Assembly: GCA_029202525.1 (NCBI GenBank)
Contig: CP119325.1
Span: 4,128,001-4,192,000, forward strand
Direction: 5' to 3'
Length of the DNA: 64,000 nucleotides
Origin: Candidatus Pseudomonas phytovorans
GTDB lineage: Bacteria; Pseudomonadota; Gammaproteobacteria; Pseudomonadales; Pseudomonadaceae
Made by a program: the position numbers and the translations under genes. Below, piece by piece: positions 1-7,243 of this stretch; position 1 is the stretch's first letter, and each line of letters begins with the position of its first letter. Below the pieces are notes generated by a model. The model made no database searches, was not told the DNA's origin, and worked only from the letters and a program-made list of their open reading frames with translations.

Positions 1-593
1 TTCGGGGGAATCTCGTAGCCTAGCGCCGGCCCGAATACCCCGGCCATGAAGTTCAAACCCGGACCGTAGGGCACATAGGCAGTGGCGGCGATGTTGGGAA
101 TGGCCAGGAAGCGGTCCTTGTCCCGCTGCGCCTTGGCGTTGTCATCCTCGTTCATGTCCCAGTGCATGTCCCAGCCGAAGGTCCGGGCGAACTGGGCGTT
201 GCGCCCATAGTTGGCCTCGAAGGTGAAGCCAAAGGCGAAGTCCTCGGGCTTGGGGCCCGGCAACGGGGTGATACGCGGCACGAAGGTGCCCTTGAGCGGC
301 TTGTCGACGAACAGGTGCAAGCCACCCCACTCCAGCCCTTCATCAGACATACCGGTCAGCGGCAGGTTGCTCAGGCCGTCTTCGCGTTCGTCATGGGAGG
401 AACGGTTGTTGCGCACGTAGGCGACATCCAGCAGGCCGGACACGGTGATGCCGTAATCGCGCTCCAGGCTGTCGCCGAACAGCCCCCTGAACATCGCGCC
501 CTCCCCAGGCGCCGGTGCTTCGGCCGCATGGCATTCGATGATCGCCAAGGCGGCCAGAACCGCACCAAGCGCTTTCACCTTGATGTTGTGCAT
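1..593 (-). CDS. Outer-membrane beta-barrel porin-like protein (C-terminus outside window)
   Basis: Only the first 197 codons are inside the window. Residues 1-23 form a signal peptide (basic start, hydrophobic AVLAALAII, cleavage near ECHA-AE). The mature part has alternating aromatic and polar residues typical of outer-membrane barrels, with repeated Gly/Asn/Trp turns such as GWDMHWDMNEDDN. It resembles the OmpL-like putative beta-barrel porin-2 group, which often sits beside catabolic operons, but I cannot confirm the family from a fragment. It lies 67 bp downstream of the flavin hydroxylase gene on the same strand, so it may be the last known member of that operon and serve in uptake of the aromatic substrate. 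That role is inference. Confidence 0.6.
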   Translation of the reverse strand, partial: MHNIKVKALGAVLAALAIIECHAAEAPAPGEGAMFRGLFGDSLERDYGITVSGLLDVAYVRNNRSSHDEREDGLSNLPLTGMSDEGLEWGGLHLFVDKPLKGTFVPRITPLPGPKPEDFAFGFTFEANYGRNAQFARTFGWDMHWDMNEDDNAKAQRDKDRFLAIPNIAATAYVPYGPGLNFMAGVFGPALGYEIPP

Positions 594-623
594 TGAGCTG
601 TCTCTTATTGTTGTTGTCAGAAC

Positions 624-655
624 GCTGCCGCGAGAGAACCCGCCCTCGCGGCAGC
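624..655. other. Perfect 11-bp stem-loop between hydroxylase and porin genes
   Basis: GCTGCCGCGAG (624-634) pairs exactly with CTCGCGGCAGC (645-655) across a 10-nt loop. It lies between the hydroxylase stop codon (661) and the porin start (593). There is no T-run on the minus strand after it, so it is more likely an mRNA processing or stabilising element, or a partial terminator, than a strong intrinsic terminator. Confidence 0.6.
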
Positions 656-660
656 GGGGC

Positions 661-2292
661 TTACCGCTGTGCCGCGAGCGGCTGGTTCAACTGTTGGGGT
701 TCCCCACGAACATTCTGGACCTTGAGGTCGCGCTGGAACGCGTCGAGCAAGTGCGGCAGTTCGCCAATGTCATCGACGCCGCCATAGATGTAGAAGTCCG
801 GACGTACCAGCACCGTCCTCACGCCTGACTCACGCAGGAACGCATGGTACTTGCCGGAGACGTCCAGGCAGGTACCCGCAGCGCCGTTCTCGCTCAAGCG
901 CACAACGGTGACCTGCAAGTGTTCCAGCAAGGCTTTGTGTGCAGGGTTCAAGCCGGCCAACGGGTCGCTGTCGATGCTCAGCAGGTGGAAACCACGACCA
1001 AACGCGTCGTCGAAGCGCTGCTGACGCCCGTCATGCACAATTTGCCCATGCACGCCCAGAGAGCCGGCCAACTCCAGTGCTCGGCCGTTGCGCGGGTCTT
1101 TGAACACGGCGCCGTCGTTGAGCCCGGGGAATGGCGGTAGCGGCGGCACGTCGCCGGAAAGGAAAGCCACGTCACGCTCAGCAGCCTTCTGCGGGTCGGC
1201 CACGCACACCACCTTGCCCATCTCGACCGAAGCGTCGATAACTGCGCGAATCTGCGGTTTGCGCTCCAGGGTGTAGCTGTCCAGCAACTGCTCGGAACAC
1301 AAGCCCTTGAAGACCAGGTCCAGGCGCCAGGACAGGTTCCAGGCATCACGGATGCCCGAGCACATGCCCTGCCCCATGAACGGCGGCATCAGGTGCGCAG
1401 CGTCGCCGGCCAGCAACACACGGCCATGGCGCCAAGTGTGGGCGATCTTCGAACGGAACTGATAGACGGCATGGCGTACCAGGGTGGCGGTGTCCGGGGT
1501 GACCCAAGGCGACAGCAGCGCCCAGACCTTGTCCAGGTCCTGCAGGTCTTCCATGCTTTCGTGGGGCAGGCGCATGAACTCCCAGCGACGATAACCCGGC
1601 CCGCCCGGAACCATGGTGGTCGGCCGTGCGGGATTGCACCATTGGCCGATATCCGGGACATCCAGCTCGACCCCGGGTTTGGGTTGCAGGTCGACCACCA
1701 GCCAGTCTTCCTCGAAGCCCAGGTCCTGCCATTCAATGCCGCACTGGCGGCGTACCAGGCTGTTGGCACCGTCGGCGCCGATCACAAAGCGTGCCCGTAC
1801 CTGGCGCTCCTCGCCCTGCTGGGCCTGGCCGTCGCGCGGGGTACGCTGCATGCGCAGGGTGCACAGTTGATCGTCCTGGCTCAGCTCCAGCACTTCCCAG
1901 CCCTGGTGGACCTCGACGTTGGCGATGGCCTTGGCCTTGCGGTCCAGAGCCGCTTCCAGAGCTGGCTGGTTGAACAGATAGCCGAAGGGGCCATCACTGA
2001 TCGACTCGGCGGACCAGTCTATCTCCACCAGCACTTTCCAGTCGGCGTTGAACCACTGGTAGCAGGCTGAAGGCTGAGAGATGTGCTGTAGCTCGTCCTC
2101 CAGGCCCATCATGCGGAATACGCGACGGATCTCGTGGTCGTGGAACACCGCACGCGGCAGCGGGTAAAGGGATTGCCAGCGCTCATAGACCGCCACACTG
2201 TAGCCCATGCGGCCCAGCAAAATGGCAAGGGTCTGGCCGACGGGGCCGTAGCCAACGATGGCTACGTCATGAATCTTGTTGTTCTTGTTCAT
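661..2292 (-). CDS. FAD-dependent aromatic hydroxylase, MhpA-like
   Basis: The 543-residue protein belongs to the flavoprotein monooxygenases related to 3-(3-hydroxyphenyl)propionate hydroxylase, which add an ortho hydroxyl to a phenolic ring using NAD(P)H and O2. The N-terminus has the dinucleotide-binding motif VAIVGYGPVGQTLAILLGR (about residues 9-27). The second FAD motif GDAAHLMPPFMGQGMCSG is near residue 300 and is followed by DAWNLSWRL. The C-terminal region is the thioredoxin-like dimerisation part of the family. The start MNKNNKIHD was chosen over an upstream in-frame start because it begins just before the FAD motif; its ribosome-binding site is weak. It stands downstream of the extradiol dioxygenase and FAH hydrolase genes, so it probably makes the catechol-type substrate for that dioxygenase. 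The exact phenolic substrate is not evident. Confidence 0.85.
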   Translation of the reverse strand: MNKNNKIHDVAIVGYGPVGQTLAILLGRMGYSVAVYERWQSLYPLPRAVFHDHEIRRVFRMMGLEDELQHISQPSACYQWFNADWKVLVEIDWSAESISDGPFGYLFNQPALEAALDRKAKAIANVEVHQGWEVLELSQDDQLCTLRMQRTPRDGQAQQGEERQVRARFVIGADGANSLVRRQCGIEWQDLGFEEDWLVVDLQPKPGVELDVPDIGQWCNPARPTTMVPGGPGYRRWEFMRLPHESMEDLQDLDKVWALLSPWVTPDTATLVRHAVYQFRSKIAHTWRHGRVLLAGDAAHLMPPFMGQGMCSGIRDAWNLSWRLDLVFKGLCSEQLLDSYTLERKPQIRAVIDASVEMGKVVCVADPQKAAERDVAFLSGDVPPLPPFPGLNDGAVFKDPRNGRALELAGSLGVHGQIVHDGRQQRFDDAFGRGFHLLSIDSDPLAGLNPAHKALLEHLQVTVVRLSENGAAGTCLDVSGKYHAFLRESGVRTVLVRPDFYIYGGVDDIGELPHLLDAFQRDLKVQNVRGEPQQLNQPLAAQR

Positions 2293-2394
2293 CTGTTCTG
2301 ACCTGAAACCGGGTGGGTCTTGGGCAAGCCGCTCCCCGCCTCCCTGCATGTCAGGAAGGTGCCTGGGGTGATGGCGACCTGCGTCGTTGAAGCG

Positions 2395-3315
2395 CTAGCC
2401 GTTGACTGGCGCGCTGTCCGTCTCGGTATTGAGGACGAAGTACTCGGGGACTTCAGGGCCCCACAGGTACAACGAGTTCTCCGGGGGGAAATCCCCGGCC
2501 GGCCATTGGCTGCCGGCGTCGATGAAGTCCATGTCCGCCGAGTACTCGCAGAACGAGCCCCAGGGATCGCGGATGTAGTGGAAGTAGTTCGAGCCCAGGC
2601 AATGCCGCCCGGTGCCCCAGCCCTGGCGATAGCCGGCGTTGGCCATCTGCTCGGCGCCGTTGCCGACGTCGTCGACGCTGTCGACTTCCCAGGCGGCGTG
2701 GTGAAAACCCTTGGCGCTGCTCTTGCAGAACGCCACCAGGTGATGATCACAGCCATGCGGGGCGTGGGTAAAGGCAATGATGTCCTGGGAGTGGTCGGAC
2801 AGCCTCAGGCCGAGTACCCGGGCATAGAAGTCGACGGCGCGGGTTACGTCGGGGCTGAACAGCAACACGTGAGACAGCCGGCGCGGATGCACCTGAGCCA
2901 CCGCATCACGGGTGCTGGCGCCGCGCACGGCCGCCTGGCGGCTGGCGACCGCCTGCTTGCTGTTGGGCATATGCTTGGCGCCGACTTTCACCTGCAGCAG
3001 GTTGCCGTCCGGGTCGCGGAACCAGAAGCCTTCCCCATCGCCCTCTTCAAACCGGGCGCCGGCGGCTTCAGCCTGCTGGCGCAGCGCGGCATAGTCTTCG
3101 GCAAAGCAGTTAAGGCTCAGGTACGCCAGGCTTTTGCCCGGCCCCGGCAACACGCGCGCCCAACGGTGACCGTCGCCAGCGCAAAGTTCCAGGCTGTCCT
3201 CGCCCTGCCCGACCGCAAGGCCGAAGCTTGCGAAAAATGCCCGTGCGTCAGGCAACGAGGGCACGAACAGCGCGTAATGATCGATCGAATGCACAGCACG
3301 TGTCGTGACAGTCAT
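2395..3315 (-). CDS. Extradiol ring-cleavage dioxygenase, VOC (type I) family
   Basis: The 306-residue protein has two vicinal-oxygen-chelate domains, the architecture of catechol 2,3-dioxygenase and 2,3-dihydroxybiphenyl dioxygenase. The N-terminal domain starts IDHYALFVPSLPDARAFF. The C-terminal domain holds the likely Fe(II) ligands: His in RLSHVLLFSPDV, His in GFHHAAWEVDSV and Glu in GSFCEYSADMDFID. The start ATG at 3315 has a good GGAGGCG ribosome-binding site. It should open the ring of the diol made by the neighbouring flavin hydroxylase. The order FAH hydrolase, dioxygenase, hydroxylase on one strand with short gaps indicates one operon for meta-cleavage of a substituted phenol. Confidence 0.85.
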   Translation of the reverse strand: MTVTTRAVHSIDHYALFVPSLPDARAFFASFGLAVGQGEDSLELCAGDGHRWARVLPGPGKSLAYLSLNCFAEDYAALRQQAEAAGARFEEGDGEGFWFRDPDGNLLQVKVGAKHMPNSKQAVASRQAAVRGASTRDAVAQVHPRRLSHVLLFSPDVTRAVDFYARVLGLRLSDHSQDIIAFTHAPHGCDHHLVAFCKSSAKGFHHAAWEVDSVDDVGNGAEQMANAGYRQGWGTGRHCLGSNYFHYIRDPWGSFCEYSADMDFIDAGSQWPAGDFPPENSLYLWGPEVPEYFVLNTETDSAPVNG

Positions 3316-3391
3316 GATCGCCTCCATATTGTTCTTTCGTCGAAGCCTCGGAGCGAGAGGCTTCAATCAGGCCGGGAGTGCCCGGGAGCAA

Positions 3392-4225
3392 TCAGGCTTC
3401 GTCAACGATGGGGTTAACCAGGGTGCCGATACCTTCGATAGACACTTCAACGATGTCGCCGGCCTTGAGGTAAACCTTGGGGTTCATCCCGAAACCAACG
3501 CCGGCCGGCGTGCCGCTGACGATCACATCGCCGGCTTCCAGCGTCACCGCCTCGCTGAGGGTGGAGATGATGGTGGCCACATCGAACAGCATGTCATCGG
3601 TGTTGGCCGATTGCACCACCTTGCCATTGACCCGGGTCTGCAACAGCAGGCCTTTGCCGCCGGCGGGCAATTCGTCTGCGGTCACCAGGTCCGGGCCGAA
3701 GGCACCGGAGTCGTCGAAGTTCTTGCCGACGGTCCACTGCGGCGACTTGAACTGGTACTCGCGCACAGAGCCTTCGTTGAACAGCGCGTAGCCCGCGACG
3801 TGCTCCAGCGCCTGCTCCCTGGAAATGTGACGACCACCGCTCTTGAGCACCACGGCCATTTCGCCTTCGTAGTCCAGGGTGTCGGAAATGCGTGGGCGAA
3901 TCAGCGGTTTGTTATGCGCGGTGAGGCTGCTGTTGAAGCGCGGGAATAGCGTCGGATAATCCGGCTGGGCGTAGGGCGACTCTTTGGTATGGTCGGCATA
4001 GTTCAGGCCCACGCATACGATCTTGGTGGGGCGGCTCATCAACGGCAGGTAATCCTGCTCGCCGATCTCGACCAGCGCGCCCTGCCCTTCGGCACCAAAG
4101 GTCGTCAGGTCGACACCACGAGCCAGCAACGACTCCAGCGACTCCTCGCCCAGAACCCGGACGCCTTCGGGAGTGCGTACACCCAGTACCGGACGCCCTT
4201 GATGAGAGAAACGAACATAACGCAT
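3392..4225 (-). CDS. Fumarylacetoacetate hydrolase (FAH) family enzyme
   Basis: The 277-residue protein begins with the FAH-fold N-terminal domain (MRYVRFSHQGRPVLGVR) followed by the catalytic domain VCVGLNYADHTKES. The metal-binding signature DYEGEMAVVLKSGGR, GSVREYQFK and the VSGTPAGVGFGM segment are all present. Family members hydrolyse, isomerise or decarboxylate ring-cleavage products of aromatic catabolism. Here it likely processes the product of the adjacent extradiol dioxygenase. The start at 4225 was chosen over ATG 4234 because GAGGTGAGCTCC gives a well-spaced ribosome-binding site. It is the first gene of the minus-strand operon and is divergent from the GntR regulator, so it is the expected regulatory target. 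Confidence 0.85.
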   Translation of the reverse strand: MRYVRFSHQGRPVLGVRTPEGVRVLGEESLESLLARGVDLTTFGAEGQGALVEIGEQDYLPLMSRPTKIVCVGLNYADHTKESPYAQPDYPTLFPRFNSSLTAHNKPLIRPRISDTLDYEGEMAVVLKSGGRHISREQALEHVAGYALFNEGSVREYQFKSPQWTVGKNFDDSGAFGPDLVTADELPAGGKGLLLQTRVNGKVVQSANTDDMLFDVATIISTLSEAVTLEAGDVIVSGTPAGVGFGMNPKVYLKAGDIVEVSIEGIGTLVNPIVDEA

Positions 4226-4312
4226 GGAGCTCACCTCTTATTGTGAATTCGTAACGGCCGCCAGGCAGGGCGGCATGGACCCTAAGCTAATCCGGAGAAA
4301 ATATGCCGTCAA

Positions 4313-4333
4313 CGTAAAAATATATTTTTTACG
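4313..4333. promoter_or_regulatory. Candidate GntR operator (perfect palindrome)
   Basis: CGTAAAAA (4313-4320) and TTTTTACG (4326-4333) form perfect 8-bp arms around TATAT, in an AT-rich patch of the 172-bp divergent region between the FAH gene and the GntR regulator. Position and symmetry fit an operator for the divergent regulator, but binding is inferred. Confidence 0.5.
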
Positions 4334-4397
4334 GATTATCGATAAAGAGCCATGATGTGTATGATCGTCTGCATCAGCAACCATCCTGGTACAGCCC

Positions 4398-5102
4398 ATG
4401 AATCAAGCCGAACGCTGGGCGTCGCAGCCCGTCGCCTCGGAAAAACGCACCATGGCCTCGCAACTGGAGGCCCGGGTACGTCAGGACATAATCAACGGTA
4501 CATTGGCACCGGGCAGTCGCCTGCGCCTCAAGGAACTGGCCGAGCACTACGATGCCGGGGTCATTCCCTTGCGCGAGGCGCTGTCACGCCTGGCCAGCAG
4601 CGGCTTCGTCTCCTCGGAAGACCAGAAAGGTTTCAGTGTCGGGCGCATTTCCGCCGAGGAAATCCTCGATATCACCCAGGCGCGTGTCCTTATCGAGTGC
4701 CAGGCCCTGGCCGAGTCCATTCGCCATGGCGACCTGGAGTGGGAAAGCCAGCTGATCGCCGCCCACCACCGCCTTGACCGATTGCCGATCGTCGAAGGCC
4801 CTGAGCGGCTGATGAAACCCGAATGGGAAAACGCCCATGAGGTGTTCCACCAGGCACTGCTCGCCAATTGCCGCTCAGCGTGGCTGCTGCGTCTGTCGCA
4901 AATGCTGCGTGACCAGACCGCACGCTACCGGATGCTGTCGGTGCACTACCCGGAAGGTGCCGAACGTGATGTGCCCCATGAGCACCGTTCGCTGCTGGAG
5001 GCTTGCCTGGCGCGCGACATCGACAAAGCCTGCGCCTTGCTCGCCGAGCATTACCAGAGCACCACCCGTAGCGTGCTTACGCACCAGGCACTTCAGGGCT
5101 AA
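4398..5102 (+). CDS. GntR-family regulator with FCD domain
   Basis: The 234-residue protein has a winged-helix GntR domain (about residues 20-85: DIINGTLAPGSRLRLKELAE, then PLREALSRLASSGFV) and an all-helical FCD ligand-binding domain. The FCD metal or ligand positions appear as HEVFHQALL and HEHRSLLEACLARD near the C-terminus. FCD regulators of this kind usually repress catabolic operons and release DNA when they bind the substrate or an intermediate. It is divergent from the hydroxylase/dioxygenase/FAH operon, with a strong AT-rich palindrome between them, so it is the presumed local regulator. It converges with the IclR gene, with 10 bp between the stop codons. Confidence 0.9.
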   Translation: MNQAERWASQPVASEKRTMASQLEARVRQDIINGTLAPGSRLRLKELAEHYDAGVIPLREALSRLASSGFVSSEDQKGFSVGRISAEEILDITQARVLIECQALAESIRHGDLEWESQLIAAHHRLDRLPIVEGPERLMKPEWENAHEVFHQALLANCRSAWLLRLSQMLRDQTARYRMLSVHYPEGAERDVPHEHRSLLEACLARDIDKACALLAEHYQSTTRSVLTHQALQG

Positions 5103-5112
5103 GCGAAGAGCT

Positions 5113-5883
5113 TTACGCCCCACCCGCCAGTTGCGAAATGCTGGCCTTGCACTCGACGAGCGCGGTGATCAGCGCTTGCGAGCGTTTGGCAAACCGCGCC
5201 GTGGGCGCAACGATCGCCACCGCATGCGGGCCCATGAAGGTCGGGATCAAAATACAGCAGGCACTGATGCCGCTGACATGCTCCTCGTTGTCGATGGCCA
5301 CCCCGGTCTTGCGAATGATCGCAAGCTCAGCCAGCAGTTCATCGAGGCTCAGCGTGGTGTCGGTCAGCTTCGGCAATGGCTCCGGGAACAGTTCGCGCAC
5401 CTGCTCATCCGTGAGGGTCGAGAGCAACGCCTTGCCATCTGCGGTGGCATGCATCTGCATCGACTGGCCCATGGGGAACACCACGCGCAGTTCGCGCTCT
5501 GCGATCACTCGGTCGATCACCGCGATCTGATTGCCGCTGATACACGACAAGGTGACGCTTTCCTGCACCTCGTTGCATAGCGTTTCCAGCGAGCGGCGCG
5601 CAATCGAAATGATGTCCCGGTGGCTCTGGTGAATCAGCTGCGCCAGCGCCGGGCCCAGGCGGAAACCATTGCCCGGGCGGGCCGGTTCCACCAGTGCTTC
5701 GACTTCCAGCGCGGCAACAATGCGCTGCACGGTGGATCTGGCCAAGCCCACTTCCTGCGCAATCGCCGCCAGCGACAGGCCCTTCGGGTTTGCCCCCAGG
5801 GTGCGCATGATGGCGCTGGCCCGGGCAATGACCTGGATGCCACCTGCCCTGCCCTCGCCGTCTTTATCGATCTCGTCCGTCAT
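5113..5883 (-). CDS. IclR-family repressor, TtgV/TtgT/SrpS-like
   Basis: The 256-residue protein has an N-terminal IclR winged helix (SAIMRTLGANPKGLSLAAIA, then VGLARSTVQRIVAALEVEAL) and a C-terminal GAF-like effector domain. Length and domain layout match TtgV (259 residues in my recollection), the IclR repressor that binds aromatic solvents and controls divergent RND efflux genes in P. putida. The start MTDEIDKDG at 5883 was preferred to upstream in-frame codons because of its AAAAGG ribosome-binding site and the family length; the true start could be 5895 or 5967. The gene is divergent from the RND operon, as ttgV is from ttgGHI, which supports the assignment. Which Ttg/Srp paralogue it is cannot be settled by eye. 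Confidence 0.85.
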   Translation of the reverse strand: MTDEIDKDGEGRAGGIQVIARASAIMRTLGANPKGLSLAAIAQEVGLARSTVQRIVAALEVEALVEPARPGNGFRLGPALAQLIHQSHRDIISIARRSLETLCNEVQESVTLSCISGNQIAVIDRVIAERELRVVFPMGQSMQMHATADGKALLSTLTDEQVRELFPEPLPKLTDTTLSLDELLAELAIIRKTGVAIDNEEHVSGISACCILIPTFMGPHAVAIVAPTARFAKRSQALITALVECKASISQLAGGA

Positions 5884-5989
5884 AAGCCTTTTCATCCCGG
5901 GCCGCAGCCCTGCGCGTTCTTCAATGGCGGCGATTCTACATCGCCTTTTCTCGATCGCTCGTTTCACTTCCCGTATTGCTTCACGTCAA

Positions 5990-6020
5990 TGCACCGCATT
6001 ATGATACATTGCACCGCATT
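5990..6020. promoter_or_regulatory. Direct-repeat operator candidate for the efflux operon
   Basis: TGCACCGCATT occurs at 5990-6000 and again at 6010-6020, exactly 20 bp apart (about two helical turns), with ATGATACAT between. It lies in the divergent region between the IclR regulator and the RND operon. The helically phased repeat suits cooperative binding by a tetrameric IclR repressor such as TtgV. This is inference from position and periodicity. Confidence 0.5.
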
Positions 6021-6086
6021 GTGGTTTTTTATTTCGACGACCATCAGCAGGTGGTCGCGTGCATGCTGTGAAGAGGAAGAACTGAA

Positions 6087-7208
6087 ATGAGACATCGACA
6101 TCTTCTGTATGCCTTGCCCATGGCCGTGCTGGCCTTGTCCGCGTGCAAGGAACAGGAGGCCGCGGCCCCGGCCAAACCTCCTGAGGTGGGCTATGTCACC
6201 TTGAAGACGCAAAGCGTATTGCTCAGCAGCGACCTGCCAGGGCGTACCGCGGCCTTTCGTGTGGCCGAAGTACGCCCGCAAGTCAGTGGCATCATCCAAA
6301 AGCGCCTGTTTGCCGAAGGCGCAGTCGTGAACAAGGGCCAGCAGCTGTACCAGATCGACCCATCGACCTACCAGGCGGCCGTGGCCAAAGCACAGGCCAC
6401 CGTGAACACCACGCGCAACCTGGCGCAGCGCTACAAGCGCCTGGTCGAAAGCCGCGCCATCAGCCGCCAGCAGTACGATGATGCGGTGGCCGCGGCAGAA
6501 CAGGCGCAGGCAGACTTGCGCATGGCGCAGATCAACCTGGAGTACACCAAAGTGCTGGCACCGATCGACGGGCGGATCAGCCGTTCGGCGGTCACCGAGG
6601 GTGCGTTGGTCAGCCAGAACCAGAGCGATGCGCTGGCTTCGATCAACCAGCTCGACCCGATCTACGTCGACGTGACGCAAGCCTCGGTGGACATGCTCAG
6701 GTTGCGCAGCGAAATGGAGCGCGGCGAACTCACCCTGGCCGCCCAAGGCCAGGTCAAGGTCGCGCTGAAACTCGAAGACGGCTCGGCCTACCGGCTTACC
6801 GGCGCCATGAAGTTCTCTGAAGTGACCGTCGACCCTGGCACCGGCGCGGTGACCCTGCGCGCGGCATTTCCCAACCCAGACAACCTGCTGCTGCCTGGCA
6901 TGTTCGTGCACGCGACCGTGACCGAAGGCGTGCGCGACAACGCCGTTCTGGTGCCGCAACAAGGCATTGCCCGCGACCTGAAAGGCCAGGCAACCGCGTT
7001 TGTGCTGGGCGATGGCGACAAGGCCGAACTGCGTGAAGTGCAGTTGCTGCGCACCCTGGGCAACGAGTGGCTGGTGGGGGCGGGCCTGCAAGCCGGAGAC
7101 CGGGTCATTACCGAAGGCGTGCAACGCGTCAAGGACGGCGGACAGGTCACAGCGGCGACAGCGCGCAACGTTCAACCCAACCCGGCGATGGCCAGCGCGG
7201 CCCAGTAG
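6087..7208 (+). CDS. RND efflux periplasmic adaptor (membrane fusion protein)
   Basis: The 373-residue lipoprotein links an inner-membrane RND pump to its outer-membrane channel. The signal peptide ends in lipobox LSAC with Cys20 as the acylated residue. The lipoyl half-motifs flank a coiled-coil hairpin (about residues 95-165, QAAVAKAQATVNTTRNLAQR and after), followed by YTKVLAPIDGRISRS and the beta-barrel domain. The family is MexA/AcrA/TtgA. The ribosome-binding site AGAGGAAG precedes the ATG. It is the first gene of a three-gene operon with the RND transporter and outer-membrane factor, and is divergent from a TtgV-like repressor, which suggests solvent or aromatic extrusion. Exact paralogue (TtgD/TtgG/SrpA-like) not resolved. 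Confidence 0.92.
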   Translation: MRHRHLLYALPMAVLALSACKEQEAAAPAKPPEVGYVTLKTQSVLLSSDLPGRTAAFRVAEVRPQVSGIIQKRLFAEGAVVNKGQQLYQIDPSTYQAAVAKAQATVNTTRNLAQRYKRLVESRAISRQQYDDAVAAAEQAQADLRMAQINLEYTKVLAPIDGRISRSAVTEGALVSQNQSDALASINQLDPIYVDVTQASVDMLRLRSEMERGELTLAAQGQVKVALKLEDGSAYRLTGAMKFSEVTVDPGTGAVTLRAAFPNPDNLLLPGMFVHATVTEGVRDNAVLVPQQGIARDLKGQATAFVLGDGDKAELREVQLLRTLGNEWLVGAGLQAGDRVITEGVQRVKDGGQVTAATARNVQPNPAMASAAQ

Positions 7209-7243
7209 CGCTGGCAGCTTTCCCTGCGAAGGAACTACCGAAA

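Noticed and set aside
1393..2070. Long open frame on the plus strand opposite the flavin hydroxylase
   Set aside because: It is an antisense shadow of a well-supported GC-rich gene and has no family motif or ribosome-binding site.
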